Shown here: positions 24,165-35,058 of the stretch, piece by piece
How positions within the stretch are numbered: the stretch's first letter is position 1
Layout: the number at the start of each line of letters is the position of its first letter
Source of the DNA: Lycorma delicatula
Taxonomy: Eukaryota; Arthropoda; Insecta; Hemiptera; Fulgoridae
NCBI RefSeq assembly: GCF_047948215.1
Contig: NC_134461.1
Coordinates: 91,470,245-91,534,244, forward strand
Length of the DNA: 64,000 nucleotides
Reading direction: 5' to 3'
Notes under the pieces: generated by a model
What the model saw: the letters and a program-made list of their open reading frames with translations, nothing else
The model's database searches: none
What the model was told of the DNA's origin: nothing
Translations under genes and position numbers: made by a program

Positions 24165-24828
24165 AACCTGACGTGGCATTCATCACATGACTTTTTTTTA
24201 CGGGTTTTAAATTACATATACACAATTTTTTTTAAAAATTAAACGTACATATAATATTATTTCATTAATAATTTCTGATTTTTTTATGTTTATTACTGAA
24301 TATTATTTATAATATTTTTTTTTTATAATTAGAGGTTAATAACTATTAATAAATCAATATATTTAAATTAAAAAAAAAGGAAATGAAGTCTGATTCGAAC
24401 CGATGTGCCTTCCCCTTATAAGAATCAAATATTTCATTAATTAAAATTTTATTTGGCAATAACTCTGAAATCAATGAAAATAAGTACCACTTATAATATA
24501 TCGTTGAAAAGCTCTCAATGAGAGCTTATAAATTAAAAGTCGAAATTCCAAATGTTTTTGGATTTTGGGCTTTTTTGGACACTTTTGGTCCATTCGATTG
24601 AAATCAAAAAGGAGGTAAACAACTAAATGTTACAACAGTCTTAAATCTAAAATTTCAAATCCTACTACTAATCAATTTTACTTATGGAAGATACATACCA
24701 TACAGACTTCACGACGAAACTAGTCAAAATGGATTCAAGAATGGTCAAAATGAATATTTCCGTTAAAATCAGGAAACCGAAATTTTATGCGATCACAATA
24801 CTTCCTTTACTTCTACAAGAAAGTAAAA
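24165..24828 (+). repeat. R650 dispersed repeat, copy 2
   Basis: Full-length copy from gacgtggcattcatcacatg to tacttcctttacttctaca. It contains the box-B-like word gattcgaacc and the ctctcaatgagagctt palindrome. No ORF. Confidence 0.8.
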
Positions 24829-25554
24829 AGGATTAGTTTTTAAACTTATTTACTGAAAGAGAAAAAAACATAGAATCTCCATAAATAGTTTTTTCAAAAA
24901 AAGTAAAACAACTCGTTCTTTTCAAGTAATATAATTAATAATTTTTCATCAGAGAATTTAATTACAGAAAAAGTTTAAAACTGTAGATAAACGATTATTC
25001 TGTTAATTACTTGCTTTGGAAACGCATAACTTAATTAACATTCAAAATAAAAAAAGACGTTGCAAATACTTTATAATACATTATTCAAAGTTATATTTAG
25101 TTGAATTTCCAATTAAAATTAACTAATCTTAAAATAACTAAATAAAGTCTATTACCAGAATATTGCAAAAATAAATTAAAATTGCTTTTTCACTTTTTAC
25201 AAATTTTTATTTAATATAATCCATGATGATGTGTATATTTTTTTTAAACGGTTCTATAAAAATGTATATATTGTAGACAAAAGAAAATAAATGTTGTTTT
25301 TTTTTTAAATATTATATTTTATATTATTCACGGTAGAGTAACAACTTAATTAAAGTTAAATTATTTTCTTTATATTCCTGTAACAATTTTATTTCTTTAC
25401 AAAAAAAAAAAACAGTTTAAATATAGTAAGAAACTTACTTCATAACCCTAATTAATCCTGGCTAAAAACCTTCTATGTAGTGTTCTAAAATATTTTATTC
25501 AACCTCTACTGGAAAAAAAATATTTTAATTTTTTTAGTTATTATTTATGTTTTT
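24829..25554. other. AT-rich DNA, no gene seen
   Basis: No coding or repeat signal recognised. Confidence 0.5.
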
Positions 25555-25568
25555 AAATCTTGAGGAAA

Positions 25569-25680
25569 CTCGGCTTTTCATCTGGAGGTTCCGGGTTCGA
25601 ATCCCGGTCAGGCATGGCGCTACAAATCATTCATATCATCCTCTGAAGCATGCTTAACGGTGGACCTGGTCGCTAAAAAA
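25569..25680 (+). mobile_element. SINE-A copy, head-truncated, 14 bp target duplication
   Basis: Starts at ctcggcttttcatctggagg, has intact box B (gggttcgaatccc) and lacks box A. The linker is shortened. The tail module ends in an A run. A perfect 14 bp duplication, aaatcttgaggaaa, lies at 25555-25568 and 25681-25694. A truncated copy that nevertheless integrated normally. Confidence 0.92.
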
Positions 25681-25789
25681 AAATCTTGAGGAAAAGTTAA
25701 ATTCAATAAATAAAAAGAAAAAATATGTCTAAACTTTTTATTAGATTAAGAATAGTCGCTTAATTATACATAATTTTTAGGGATTTTTA

Positions 25790-26545
25790 CTTTTCTAGAA
25801 GGGAAAATATTGTAATCGGTCCAATTTGTACATAGGTGGCTTTCACCGGATCTTGACTTCTAACACTTTTGGAACCCAAAAACCGGATGAAAATTTTCCG
25901 GATGTTAATGTCCGCATGCACATGTCGGTGTTCGGTGTTGCCCTTTAAATCACCTTATATCCAGTACTACGGGACCAATTTTAATCTAACTTGGTGGTCA
26001 GACTACTTCTATATATGGGGCATTGATGCCATTAAACTTTCAACTTAAAAGGTCAAGGGGGTGAGGCTGTAGAACAAGATCACCCTCAGTATCTATAGAT
26101 TTCGCCTAATTAAGGTCATATTTTTCTTTGGCACATTTCTTATCAATTAAAAAATAACAATATTTGCAAAAAACGTTTTGAAAAATCGCATTCGTACTCC
26201 AGAAAATGATTTTGTAGTCATTGCTATGTTGTGACGTAACAGATGAGCGGTAGAATTAAATAAATGAATAATATTTAAAGTGAAAAAAGTAACTCTGTTT
26301 GGTTAGGTCTCGAACACGATCGCCCGGTTGATTCGGTACCTGGTGTGTTAAGCCTCGCGGCTACACCAGTCTGCCGACCGCACAAGCGAAATTTGTTCTA
26401 TGTAAGTTGTGAAATTACGTTAGTTTAGTTAGTGCTGACCGTCACCGCTAGTACCGCCACACCCGCGAGAATTAATTACGGTATGTGCGAGCGCTTTAGT
26501 TAGAATCATTGAATTAAATAAACGAAAAAATATTATATTAAAATA
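25790..26545 (+). repeat. R850 dispersed repeat with tRNA-like core, copy 1
   Basis: Matches 30660-31530 in the opposite direction. Shared words include tattgtaatcggtccaattt, gccccatatata or variants, ttaaaaggtcaaggg and tcgcctaattaaggcc-type text. At 26300-26395 a tRNA-like block read on - has a box A-like tggtgtagccgcgaggc and a box B-like gtgttcgagac. It is long for a simple SINE, so it may be a SINE joined to another repeat. No coding potential. Confidence 0.65.
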
Positions 26546-26595
26546 AAATGATAATTATTTTAAATTAAGTTGCTTATGAAAGCCTGCATCAGAAA

Positions 26596-26690
26596 TAACC
26601 CACAGTTGTAGGACTTACAACTTTTCAACTTACAACTTACAACTTACAACTTTTTTTGTACTGAAAGTACAGTACAACTGTACTTTCAGT
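26596..26690. repeat. Short tandem repeat and hairpin
   Basis: A run of acttacaact units (about 26612-26652) is followed by ctgaaagtacagt, a 3-base loop and its exact complement actgtactttcag (about 26662-26690). No gene context suggests a function. Confidence 0.7.
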
Positions 26691-27482
26691 TTTTTTAAAC
26701 CCTTATCTATGTATATTTCTGGATTTTAAGAATATATTTTTAAAGAATTAATGTTGTCCCATACTTCTTATTACTTACAGAAATAGTCAACAATAATTTT
26801 TAATTAAGATATATAAATGAGAGTTATTTTTTATGTTTGCCTTTATCAAAGAATTTTTGCTAGGTCGCATTAGATTATATAATGCTACAAAGGTTTTTTA
26901 TATAGCAATAATATAAAGCAGTAACGTAGAATTAAAAAATTATGTTAATTTACAAATTGAGTGTAGATAAGTTTATAAAACGGAATTTTTTCAAAATCCT
27001 AAACCTTCATGATAGTTTATTTTTGCTAATTGTGAAAAATTATAGAACTTTTAAAAATTTAATAATTTTCTTCTGAATTATTCTAATCTGTACTTAAATA
27101 TAATCATTATTGCCTTTAAATATATTTTGGTAATGGAGTTTTACATACATTCGCCAACATAATTTATTGTTAACTTATGTTGCAGCTAGCTTGATTGAAA
27201 CCGGATTACATCGGTTTTCTTTTGTAGAAGATGTAATTCCGCAATAAAAGAAAATTATGTATATTTATTCAATGAAGGAAGTGTATTTTACCATTTATAA
27301 TGCATACTTATAAGTACTGGGACGAGATATTTTAGCAAAGAAGACACAGAAGTTAATTAATACAATTATTTAATGGATGTTTGAGATGTTTGAAGCTAAC
27401 TGCATAGTACTAGCTGCGTTACTTATTGTTCAGATTAATTCTATTTTGTTGCTTATGACAGGGGCATATATCAGTAGGCATT
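26691..27482. other. AT-rich DNA, no gene seen
   Basis: No coding or repeat signal recognised. Confidence 0.5.
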
Positions 27483-27800
27483 TTAATAGTTAGGGGCTCG
27501 TTTTAATTTGGAAGAAGGCAGCCAACGCATGATTGCTACTGTGTCAATAGGCTCGTTTGTCACGAATAATGAGGTTCTGCCTAGGCCCCGTCTAATAAGC
27601 CCTACATGATAAATCGCAGCGCTTAAAGCCACCACTACTTGCTGCTGCATCGCTGTTGAGTAAATAAACACCCGCCGGTCCGGTTCGCTTCGGGTCGTTG
27701 TTTCATCTTCCAAATCGTTGTACGTACAGAAACCAAATGCAACCAACGGTCATCCACCTCGGTTCTTGTATCGTGAATAACCGAAGAATGATGGTTAAAA
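27483..27800 (-). pseudogene. Possible Tc1-type transposase N-terminal relic
   Basis: On - two overlapping frames give TEVDDRWLHLVSVR and, further on, AAIYHVGLIRRGLGRTSLFV. This order recalls the helix-turn-helix region of Tc1-like transposases (DRYLRLxxLRNR... then VRRRLHAAGLRARRP). The catalytic domain is not present and no inverted ends were found. It could also be chance similarity. Confidence 0.4.
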
Positions 27801-28286
27801 GTATTTTCACTTATCAAAAATTATGAGTTGATTTTACAAACATATTCTTGTGTAACGTAATTATTAAATGTTTAAAAATTAAACTTATAGGTCAAAGGTA
27901 AATTCTTTTAGATTGTACCGAAGATAAATCATTTAATAATTAGATTTTAAATTTTAACCTAAATTTTAGGAAATTCTTTACCAAAAATATATTTTGTTTA
28001 TCGTTCGGAGCACCTTTACCATTAACAAATCGATAGGCCGTAAAATTCATGAAATCACAATTGAGTTTACATAAATTTATAATATGGAAAACCCTTAATA
28101 ATGAACAAAGTTGTAATATCCCAACATTTTTTATCTTGTTTAAGGACTAGAATTTTAATTTTCAAAACCATTCTCTAATTATTATACGTTTACCCTATAA
28201 AATTCTGAAAGAAATGAATATTAATTTATGATTAGACCCAATATTTTGTGGTTTGGTGTATTAATATTTTTAATGGTTTTTTAAAA

Positions 28287-28565
28287 ACTAACCGGATTGG
28301 TCTAGTGGTGAACTCGTCATCACAAATCAGCTGATTTCGAAGTCGAGAATTCTAAAGTTCAAATCCTAGTAAAGGTAGTTACTGTTATAGGATTTGAATA
28401 CTAGATCGTGGATACGGTTTTCTGTTTTAGTTGGGTTTCAATTAACCACACATATCAAGAATGGTCAACCTAAAACTGTACAAGACTACACTTCATTTAC
28501 ATTTATAATATCATTCTCTGAAGTAATACCTTACGGTGGTGCTGGAGGCTAAAAAGGGAAAAAAA
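28287..28565 (+). mobile_element. SINE-B copy, full length
   Basis: Head ccggattggtctagtggtga with box A, the word aatcagctgatttcgaagtc, box B-like agttcaaatcc, the body with tttgaatactagatcgtgg, and the tail tggaggctaaaaagggaaaa. It is the clearest + strand example of the SINE-B head. The target duplication is not clear. Confidence 0.9.
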
Positions 28566-29049
28566 GAAAGAAGTAGTTTTTGTAAAATGATGAACCAAAT
28601 AATTACATTATTTTTATAAGCCCAAATAAAATATTCTGGATCTTTAAATCCAAATAACAAAAATATTGTCTTTTAATATTTAGCTTTTAATTTGCTGAAT
28701 TACGAATTTAGCTGGATTTTAGGCACGAGTTGGAGCTTCACCAATTAGGCACTTCTCATATCAAGCTTGTTATGAATTCATCAAACTGTAATCAGAATCT
28801 GCTAATAGATTCACAGGTAGCCACCTCTTACCATAACAGAAGTTATACCATGAATCCATCTGCTTGGTAAGCCCCCAGGGATCTTAAGGTTAGATTTAGC
28901 AAGTTCTGACCTACTCTCACAAATTCAGAATGGGGGTAAGATGGGATCAATTATAAAAAAAAGAATTGTGAAATATTTCTAAAAGGAGTAAATGAGAAAA
29001 CCCCAGTAAAATTGATTTACCTCATTCCAAGGTTGCTGATTATCAGCAA

Positions 29050-29108
<59 letters not shown>

Positions 29109-30204
29109 TATATATAGGCTCCACAATCATTCATGGGATTGAAAAATCTTTATATATCAATCAGCAGCACATTGCTAGTTACTGATGTTTTGTTTAATAA
29201 TTCCTAGTGATAAGCCTTAATGATGGAAAAGGTGTTATTTTTTTTAAAGATATTTAAGTGCTACAAGAAACAGGTTTATTAAGAAAAATTCTCACCTCAA
29301 TCCCCAAAATTTTGTAACGTGAATTACAATGTAATATATTAAATTACTCAACTTATAAAGAAAAAAAAAAACAAATACATTTCCATTTTAATTTTAGTAA
29401 CGCTTATTATTTAAATGTACTTTAAAATTTAAACAAACAGGAAGAAATAAGAAATTAAAATTCAGTAGAATTTAAAAAAAATCAACATGTAAAATGACCG
29501 TGCAGAAAAGTTAAATAATTTTGTAGAAATAAGATGTGAACTTGTTATCTTAATTTTACATAAAAAGTCATTAGTATTTGTCCTTTACTGATAACAGAAC
29601 TGATACAAGAGAATATGTTTGTTACACGTGCGGAAATTATGTTCTGTTTTCTTGTTGTAACATCCGACATTCTTTTCAACGTTCTTGAAAGGAATGCTGT
29701 CTTCCTTTAGTTACCAGTATTGTATACTGATACCGCAAATTCTCTTAAAAAGAAAACACAAACAAATAAAAACTCTCACTCTCTAGTCTACCTCTTTGTA
29801 TATTTAAACTAATCGTGATACGAGTTCTTGTAATAAAACCGCAAGCATCCGTGCCATGTTTTTTTTTTTGCTAATAACTTAGTGGTATCTTTAAATCGAA
29901 CAAAAAAATGTTTTACTAGTATTTGTACGTAGGTTATTACCAATTCAAAAAAAAGTTGTAAGTTTAAATATTTATAAATAAATTCAATTCTTTAAATGTT
30001 ATTTTAAAACTGATTTGAAAGGGATGAAAATTATTATAATAAATAGATTTATAAATACTTTTAGCGTGAAGTAATTATCATCAATTAAAAATAACTATTA
30101 AAAACTCCTAGTAAATTGTAGAATTCTATATTGCCCTCCTGTGTTAAATTTCACAAGTATAGAGTAGTTTTTTGTATGCTATGATCATATCCCAAATGGA
30201 AATC
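28566..30204. other. AT-rich DNA; palindrome and (TA)n at 29031-29116; no gene
   Basis: A 21-base palindrome, ggttgctgat-t-atcagcaacc (29031-29051), directly precedes a ~65 bp TA microsatellite. No coding sequence or known repeat otherwise. Confidence 0.55.
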
Positions 30205-30296
30205 TTTAGCGTACGAAAAATGCCATGACTAACCGGGACTCGAACCCAGGATCCGGATAAAAAGTCGAGACGCTACCACTCTGCTACAGAGATAGA
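30205..30296 (-). mobile_element. SINE-A fragment
   Basis: On - it has a diverged box A (agagtggtagcgtctcgac), box B gggttcgagtccc, and a linker ending at tttttcgtacgct. The tail module is missing. Confidence 0.7.
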
Positions 30297-30518
30297 CAGG
30301 AAGATATTTATTATTAACATAATAATATTTTAAAGGACGATATCAAGATTTTTTTTCTCCTTATTGTCACTCTAAGTAACTGAACATTATAATAAAATGA
30401 CGTAACAAAACTATGAAACAGAAACTTTTTAAAAAGCGACGTTTATTAATAATGTTTCATGAATAATATTTTGAAAAAAAAAATGTTATCTATTGACAAC
30501 ACAGTTGTAAGACTTTCC

Positions 30519-30571
30519 CGTTACGCGACTAAAGCCGCTTTCCGGGAAAGTCGTGCAACTGTTGGTTGTTT
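30519..30571. repeat. Stem-loop, about 19 bp arms
   Basis: The stretch cagttgtaagactttcccg is followed after about 17 bases by its near-complement cgggaaagtcgtgcaactg, making a GC-richer hairpin than anything around it. No promoter or gene nearby. Possibly the end of a mobile element. Confidence 0.6.
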
Positions 30572-30587
30572 CTGATGCACGGCTTAC

Positions 30588-30634
30588 ACACACACACACA
30601 CACACAAACACATATATATATATATATATATATG
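30588..30634 (+). repeat. (CA)n and (TA)n microsatellites
   Basis: CA run followed by a TA run. Confidence 0.95.
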
Positions 30635-30659
30635 CACACAACTTAATTAAAAATATTTT

Positions 30660-31530
30660 TCATTTTATATAAATATAATATTTTTTCGTTTATTTAATTC
30701 AATGATTCCATCTAAACTGTGCGCGCATACTGGATTTAATTTGCGCGGGTGAGGCGGTAACAGCGGCGACGGTCGGCATTAATTAAACTTTTACACCTTA
30801 CATAGAACAAATTTAACTTGTGCAGTCGGCAGACAGATGTAGCTGCGAGGCTTAATACACCAAATACCGAGTCAGTCGGGTAATCGAGTTTGAGACCTAT
30901 CCACCACGAGTTACTTTTTTTACATTTTACATATTATTCATTTATTTAATTCTACCGCTGACCTGTGACGTTATAACATATAACGTCACATATATTGTAG
31001 TAACGTATATTGTAGTAGACGACTACAATAGCTGTTTATCAGTGCTACACAAGCACTTCTTGTGGTGACAACGGGTACTTTTGACGTAGTATGCCCACTT
31101 AGCCACTGGTTTAGACCTTATTTTTGGTAGGGGTTGCGATTTTTCAAAAACTGTTTTTGCAGATATTGTTATTTTGTGATTGTTAATAAATGTGCCTAAG
31201 AAAAATATGGCCTTAATTAGGCGAAATCTCAAGATAATGAGGGTGAGCTTGCTGTACAGCCTCACTCCCTTGACCTTTTAAGTTGAAAATTTAAATGCAT
31301 CAGTGCCCCATATATAAAAGTAATTTGAGGAAGTTTGGTCAAAATCGGGCCAGAAGTTCTGATGATATAAATTTATTTAGAGGACGATACCGAACACACA
31401 TATGTACATACGAACATCCAGAAAATTTCCATCCGATGTTTTGGAAGTCAAGATCCGGTGAAAACTGCATATGCCCAAACTGGACCGATTACAATACTTA
31501 CCCTTCTAGAGCTATAGCGATAGACGGGAA
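30660..31530 (-). repeat. R850 dispersed repeat with tRNA-like core, copy 2
   Basis: Reverse-oriented partner of 25790-26545. The tRNA-like block here is at about 30820-30900 on + (cggcagacagatgtagctgc, box B-like gagtttgagacc). The 94- and 80-codon ORFs inside (31295-31579 +, 31023-31265 -) are not protein-like and reflect the repeat. Confidence 0.65.
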
Positions 31531-32048
31531 AGTAAAATTATTACTTTCAGAAGTATTTTATAAGTTTAAATGTAGTTGAAGAAAATTTATGAGCGCCAAC
31601 TTATTTTAATTTTTTACTGTGGTCAGGTGTTTTTCTACTATTTTTCCTTTTTTACGGTTTTCGGTTTTTTTTTTCCATATGCTCAGCGTATTTGGTTAAG
31701 CCTATATATATTTTAAATAAAAAGAGAAAGTTAAAATAAAATAAACTTAAATATTAATAATAAAACTAAGTATAGAAAAATAAAACAAATTTAAAAAATG
31801 AATAATAACTAATTTTTTTTTTAAAGTATTGTCTAAACTTTTCTTTAAAAAGTAAAAAAATCTTAATTTTTAAATCGTATCTATATTTTTATTGATTGAA
31901 GACGAATTTTAACATTTTAGTGAATTTGTAAATAAGCTGTTTGGTAATTGATACTTTTGCTTTATTTTTGTCTTTTATCGATTGAAATTTAAAAAGAAAC
32001 TGAAAACGTAGCCGGTTTTTTTAAAGGAGCACTTAAATTTTGTTTATT
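31531..32048. other. AT-rich DNA, no gene seen
   Basis: No coding or repeat signal recognised. Confidence 0.5.
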
Positions 32049-32230
32049 CAGAGTATGAGATGAATGACAATTATTTTAGCGTGTGAAACTGCCACGCCTG
32101 ACCGGGATTTCATCCGGAAGTCCCGGGTACGAATCCCGGTCAGGCAGGCATGGCATTTTCACGCGCTACAAAAATTGTAATTCATCTCGTACTCTGAAGT
32201 AATACCTAACGATGGACCCGGAGATGGAAA
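32049..32230 (+). mobile_element. SINE-A foldback (head-to-head arms)
   Basis: A - strand SINE-A piece (32049-32110) faces a + strand SINE-A piece (32131-32230). The arms tcagagtatgagatgaatga and, in reverse, tcagagtacgagatgaatta pair over about 62-67 bp around a ~20 base loop. The + arm retains box B, a duplicated ggcaggca and the full tail module. Confidence 0.8.
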
Positions 32231-33068
32231 AAAAAATTATTTAATTTTTTTAGTTTATTTTGTATTAATTTAAAGTATATGATTATGAATTTGGAAATTG
32301 TTGATGTAAATATACTTGTTATAATGAAAGACGTAATTACGAATATTTTGATATAACGAAAAACAAGCTCCGTTTTATTTTTTTTACAATAAAATATATG
32401 TATTTAATATTTATTTGTTTATTAACTGAAGCTTTCTTACATGAACGCAATAAAAATTTATATCTTTATAGTAGGTTGTTTGATCATAATAAACAAAGTT
32501 TATGAGATATAACATAGCTGTAAACTTTATTGAGCTATCTTGTCTTTTATTTTTTGTATAAGGAATATTAAATACTCTCCAACATCGATATATTCATGAT
32601 ATTTAAATAAATTGTAATAGGTTCTCATTATTGTGTGCATTATATTTAAATAATAAATTTTCAACTTTTTTTTGAACTTTCAAAAAATTTTTCAGTCTGT
32701 AACTTTTTGTTTTTTAATTTCACCTTTCATAAAATAATGTTTTATTGATCTCTGTTGAATGAAATTTAAAATACGGTACCAATTTCCTGACATTGAAATT
32801 CATGATGATTTTGTAGAACAGTTAAAGAACTAAAACTACGGCCCGCCCTTACATTTTTTCTTGGATAAATTACTGTGTTTTTATCAATATTTAGTTGGAG
32901 TACATTCATATCAGCAGTCTCGTAATCGGCTCCTTGACTCACGACGGTTTGATTTCTACTCAATTCTCTGCAAGAATGGACTATTTCAACTGCAATTTCA
33001 TCTATTTCATCCTTCTTATATAAAAACATATTACAACGATATCTGTGATACATCCTTGTAATAATTAT
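32231..33068. other. AT-rich DNA, no gene seen
   Basis: The opposed 66- and 95-codon ORFs at 32766-33061 show no motif or family I know. Confidence 0.45.
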
Positions 33069-33107
33069 AATAATAACAACAACAACTCCTCTCGGTCAGG
33101 AGTCATT

Positions 33108-33480
33108 TTTCATTAGGAAAAGACGAATTAAATTCTTCGGACGCATTTGCAGGCTGCCGGAAAACCGACTGACCAAAAGAACAATCGCGTACTTAACATC
33201 ATTAAGAGTTGCAATCCCCTGGTTCGCAGAAACACGAAAAGATTTAGAACACGCCGGAATTTCGCTGGAGGGGATCATAGACAGAAACACATACAGAAAT
33301 AAAATAGATAAATGGGAAGTTAAACCAGAAGCGCCGAAGCCTAATCATCATCGTCCGAAATGGTCTGAAGAACGGAAGAAGGCCTTTTCTGAAAGAATGA
33401 AAGTATTTTGGAAGGAAAAGAAGAATGCCAAGCGAAAGAAGTATGAATCATGAATGCTTAATTGAGAATTTTTCGACTTA
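33108..33480 (+). pseudogene. LINE ORF2 C-terminal tail, open to its stop
   Basis: A continuous frame reads RKRRIKFFGRICRLPENRLTKR, then ETRKDLEHAGISLEGIIDRN, RNKIDKWEVKPEAPKPNH, PKWSEERKKAFSERMKVFW and a Lys-rich end, with a stop at 33451-33453. It matches the tail of insect endonuclease-reverse-transcriptase ORFs (RRRLxFFGHxxRMxxxRLTKRI ... WTEERKxxHSERMKxxW). All catalytic parts are missing. A (taa)n(aac)n tail follows. Related text (ctcggtcaggagtcatt, ctcggccaggagtcatt) flanks both sides at about 33091 and 33521, as direct repeats. Confidence 0.7.
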
Positions 33481-33496
33481 TAATAATAATAACAAC

Positions 33497-33535
33497 AACC
33501 CGGAGGTCCGGGTTCGAATCTCGGCCAGGAGTCAT
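33497..33535 (+). mobile_element. SINE-A-like box B fragment
   Basis: The run ccggaggtccgggttcgaat then ctcggccagg matches the T-arm/box B part of SINE-A. No head or tail remains. Confidence 0.5.
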
Positions 33536-33537
33536 TA

Positions 33538-33832
33538 AAAGCTTTTATTTAACTCACTTTAGGAATAATCAAATCTTGCAACTGCTATATCTTTTGATCT
33601 ATAGCATGAAAATCAATGAAATTTGGTACACGTATGTAACTTCGATGACAATACAGCACTACGGTGTCGGAATTTGATATGACCCACTCCCACGCCCCCA
33701 CGCACTACCCCTACGCTAAATTCATGCATTTAGTTGAAAATTTTCATGAACTATCGTATGAAAATGATTGAAATTTGGTACACATATGTAACTTCGATGT
33801 GTAAAAATAAATATTTTTACTTTTTTTTAGTC
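33538..33832 (+). repeat. Repeat with duplicated ~47 bp unit, flanking the long hairpin
   Basis: The unit atgaaaat-aatgaaatttgg-tacac..tatgtaacttcgatg occurs at about 33606 and 33758. The start (aaaagcttttatttaact) recurs inverted near 34520-34537, so this stretch may belong to the same element as the hairpin. Confidence 0.55.
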
Positions 33833-34610
33833 TTAAAAAAAAATACAAAAAAATTACAAAAATGTATTTGATTACAAAAAAAAAATATTTTTTAAAAAAG
33901 TTTTTATTTAAGTAATATTAATATTAACATTAATAAAAAAAGGAAACAAATTAGAAAAACCCTCTAAAAAGTAAAAAAATAAGATTTTAATCCAATGGAG
34001 AATTTTAAACAAAAAAATATATTAACAAATATAAAAATGCACTGAAAAGTAAAAAATAAATTATATAAATATCTAATAAATAACCAATAAATAAAAAAAA
34101 AATAAATGTAATAATTATTATATTTTAAAATTAAAAGTAATGAAAATATTTAGTTGAATAAAAGCGTGGCGCAGTTTTTGTAACAATGTTTCGAGTAAGT
34201 ATTACTGTTGTAAAAATAAATGTTGTGTTGTTTTAAATAAGTCATAAAAACTGCGCCACGCTTTTATTTAACTAAATATTTTCATTACTTTTAATTTTAA
34301 AATTTAATAATTATTACAATTATTATTTTTATTTGTTGGTTATTTATTAGATATTTATATAATTTATTTTTTACTTTTCAGTGTATTTTTATATTTGTTA
34401 ATATATTATATTATTTTGTTTAAAATTCTTAATTTGAGTTAATTCTTATTTTTTAATTTTTAGAGGGGTTTTCTAATTTGTTTCCGTTTTTTATTAATGT
34501 GAATATTAATATTAGTTAAATAAAAGCTTTTTTAAAATTTATTTTTTTATATCAAATATTTTAATATTTTAATCAAATATATTTTTGTAATTTTTTTGTA
34601 TTTTTTTTTC
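33833..34610. repeat. Long inverted repeat, ~350 bp arms, 66 base loop
   Basis: The left arm 33833-34179 and right arm 34246-34610 are near-complementary along their length. At the loop they read gcgtggcgcagttttt and aaaaactgcgccacgc, and further out ggaaacaaattagaaaaacc against ggttttctaatttgtttcc. The loop is 34180-34245. No ORF. It is either a foldback transposon or a hairpin-forming locus. Confidence 0.9.
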
Positions 34611-35058
34611 ATATGCTACAAAAATCCATTTCCACATTCCCACGATCAAGCTTTCAAGCTTATGCATGGAATTAATTCACCAAGCAAATTTTTTTTTTTC
34701 TAAATCGATCGCCCTATTTATCCAAAAAAATAATTTTTTAAAAGAATTTATCTTTTGTTTCCACGAATCCATACAACTTTCATCACTTTTGTCTATGTCT
34801 GCCGGTTTGTCTATATTCTCTCCTTTAATTTTCAGATTAAAATTAAAATTTTTCGATTATATAGCGTATAACTAATCGTTGAAAATATGTCAATCCTCAC
34901 TTCACTGAAAACTTATTACATTATTAACTAAATTCCTTAATAAATTACATAAGTTTCTATTATTTTCGCTTGTCTTGAAAAGAAGATTACTAATATTTGT
35001 TTTCATTTATCTATTATTATTTATTTATTTCAGTTATTTTATTTAAGAAAGTAGTATA
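34611..35058. other. AT-rich DNA, no gene seen
   Basis: A 69-codon frame at 34666-34875 is judged compositional. Confidence 0.45.

Noticed and set aside
31023..31579. ORFs of 80 and 94 codons on opposite strands
   Set aside because: Both lie inside the R850 repeat and are not open in the other copy.
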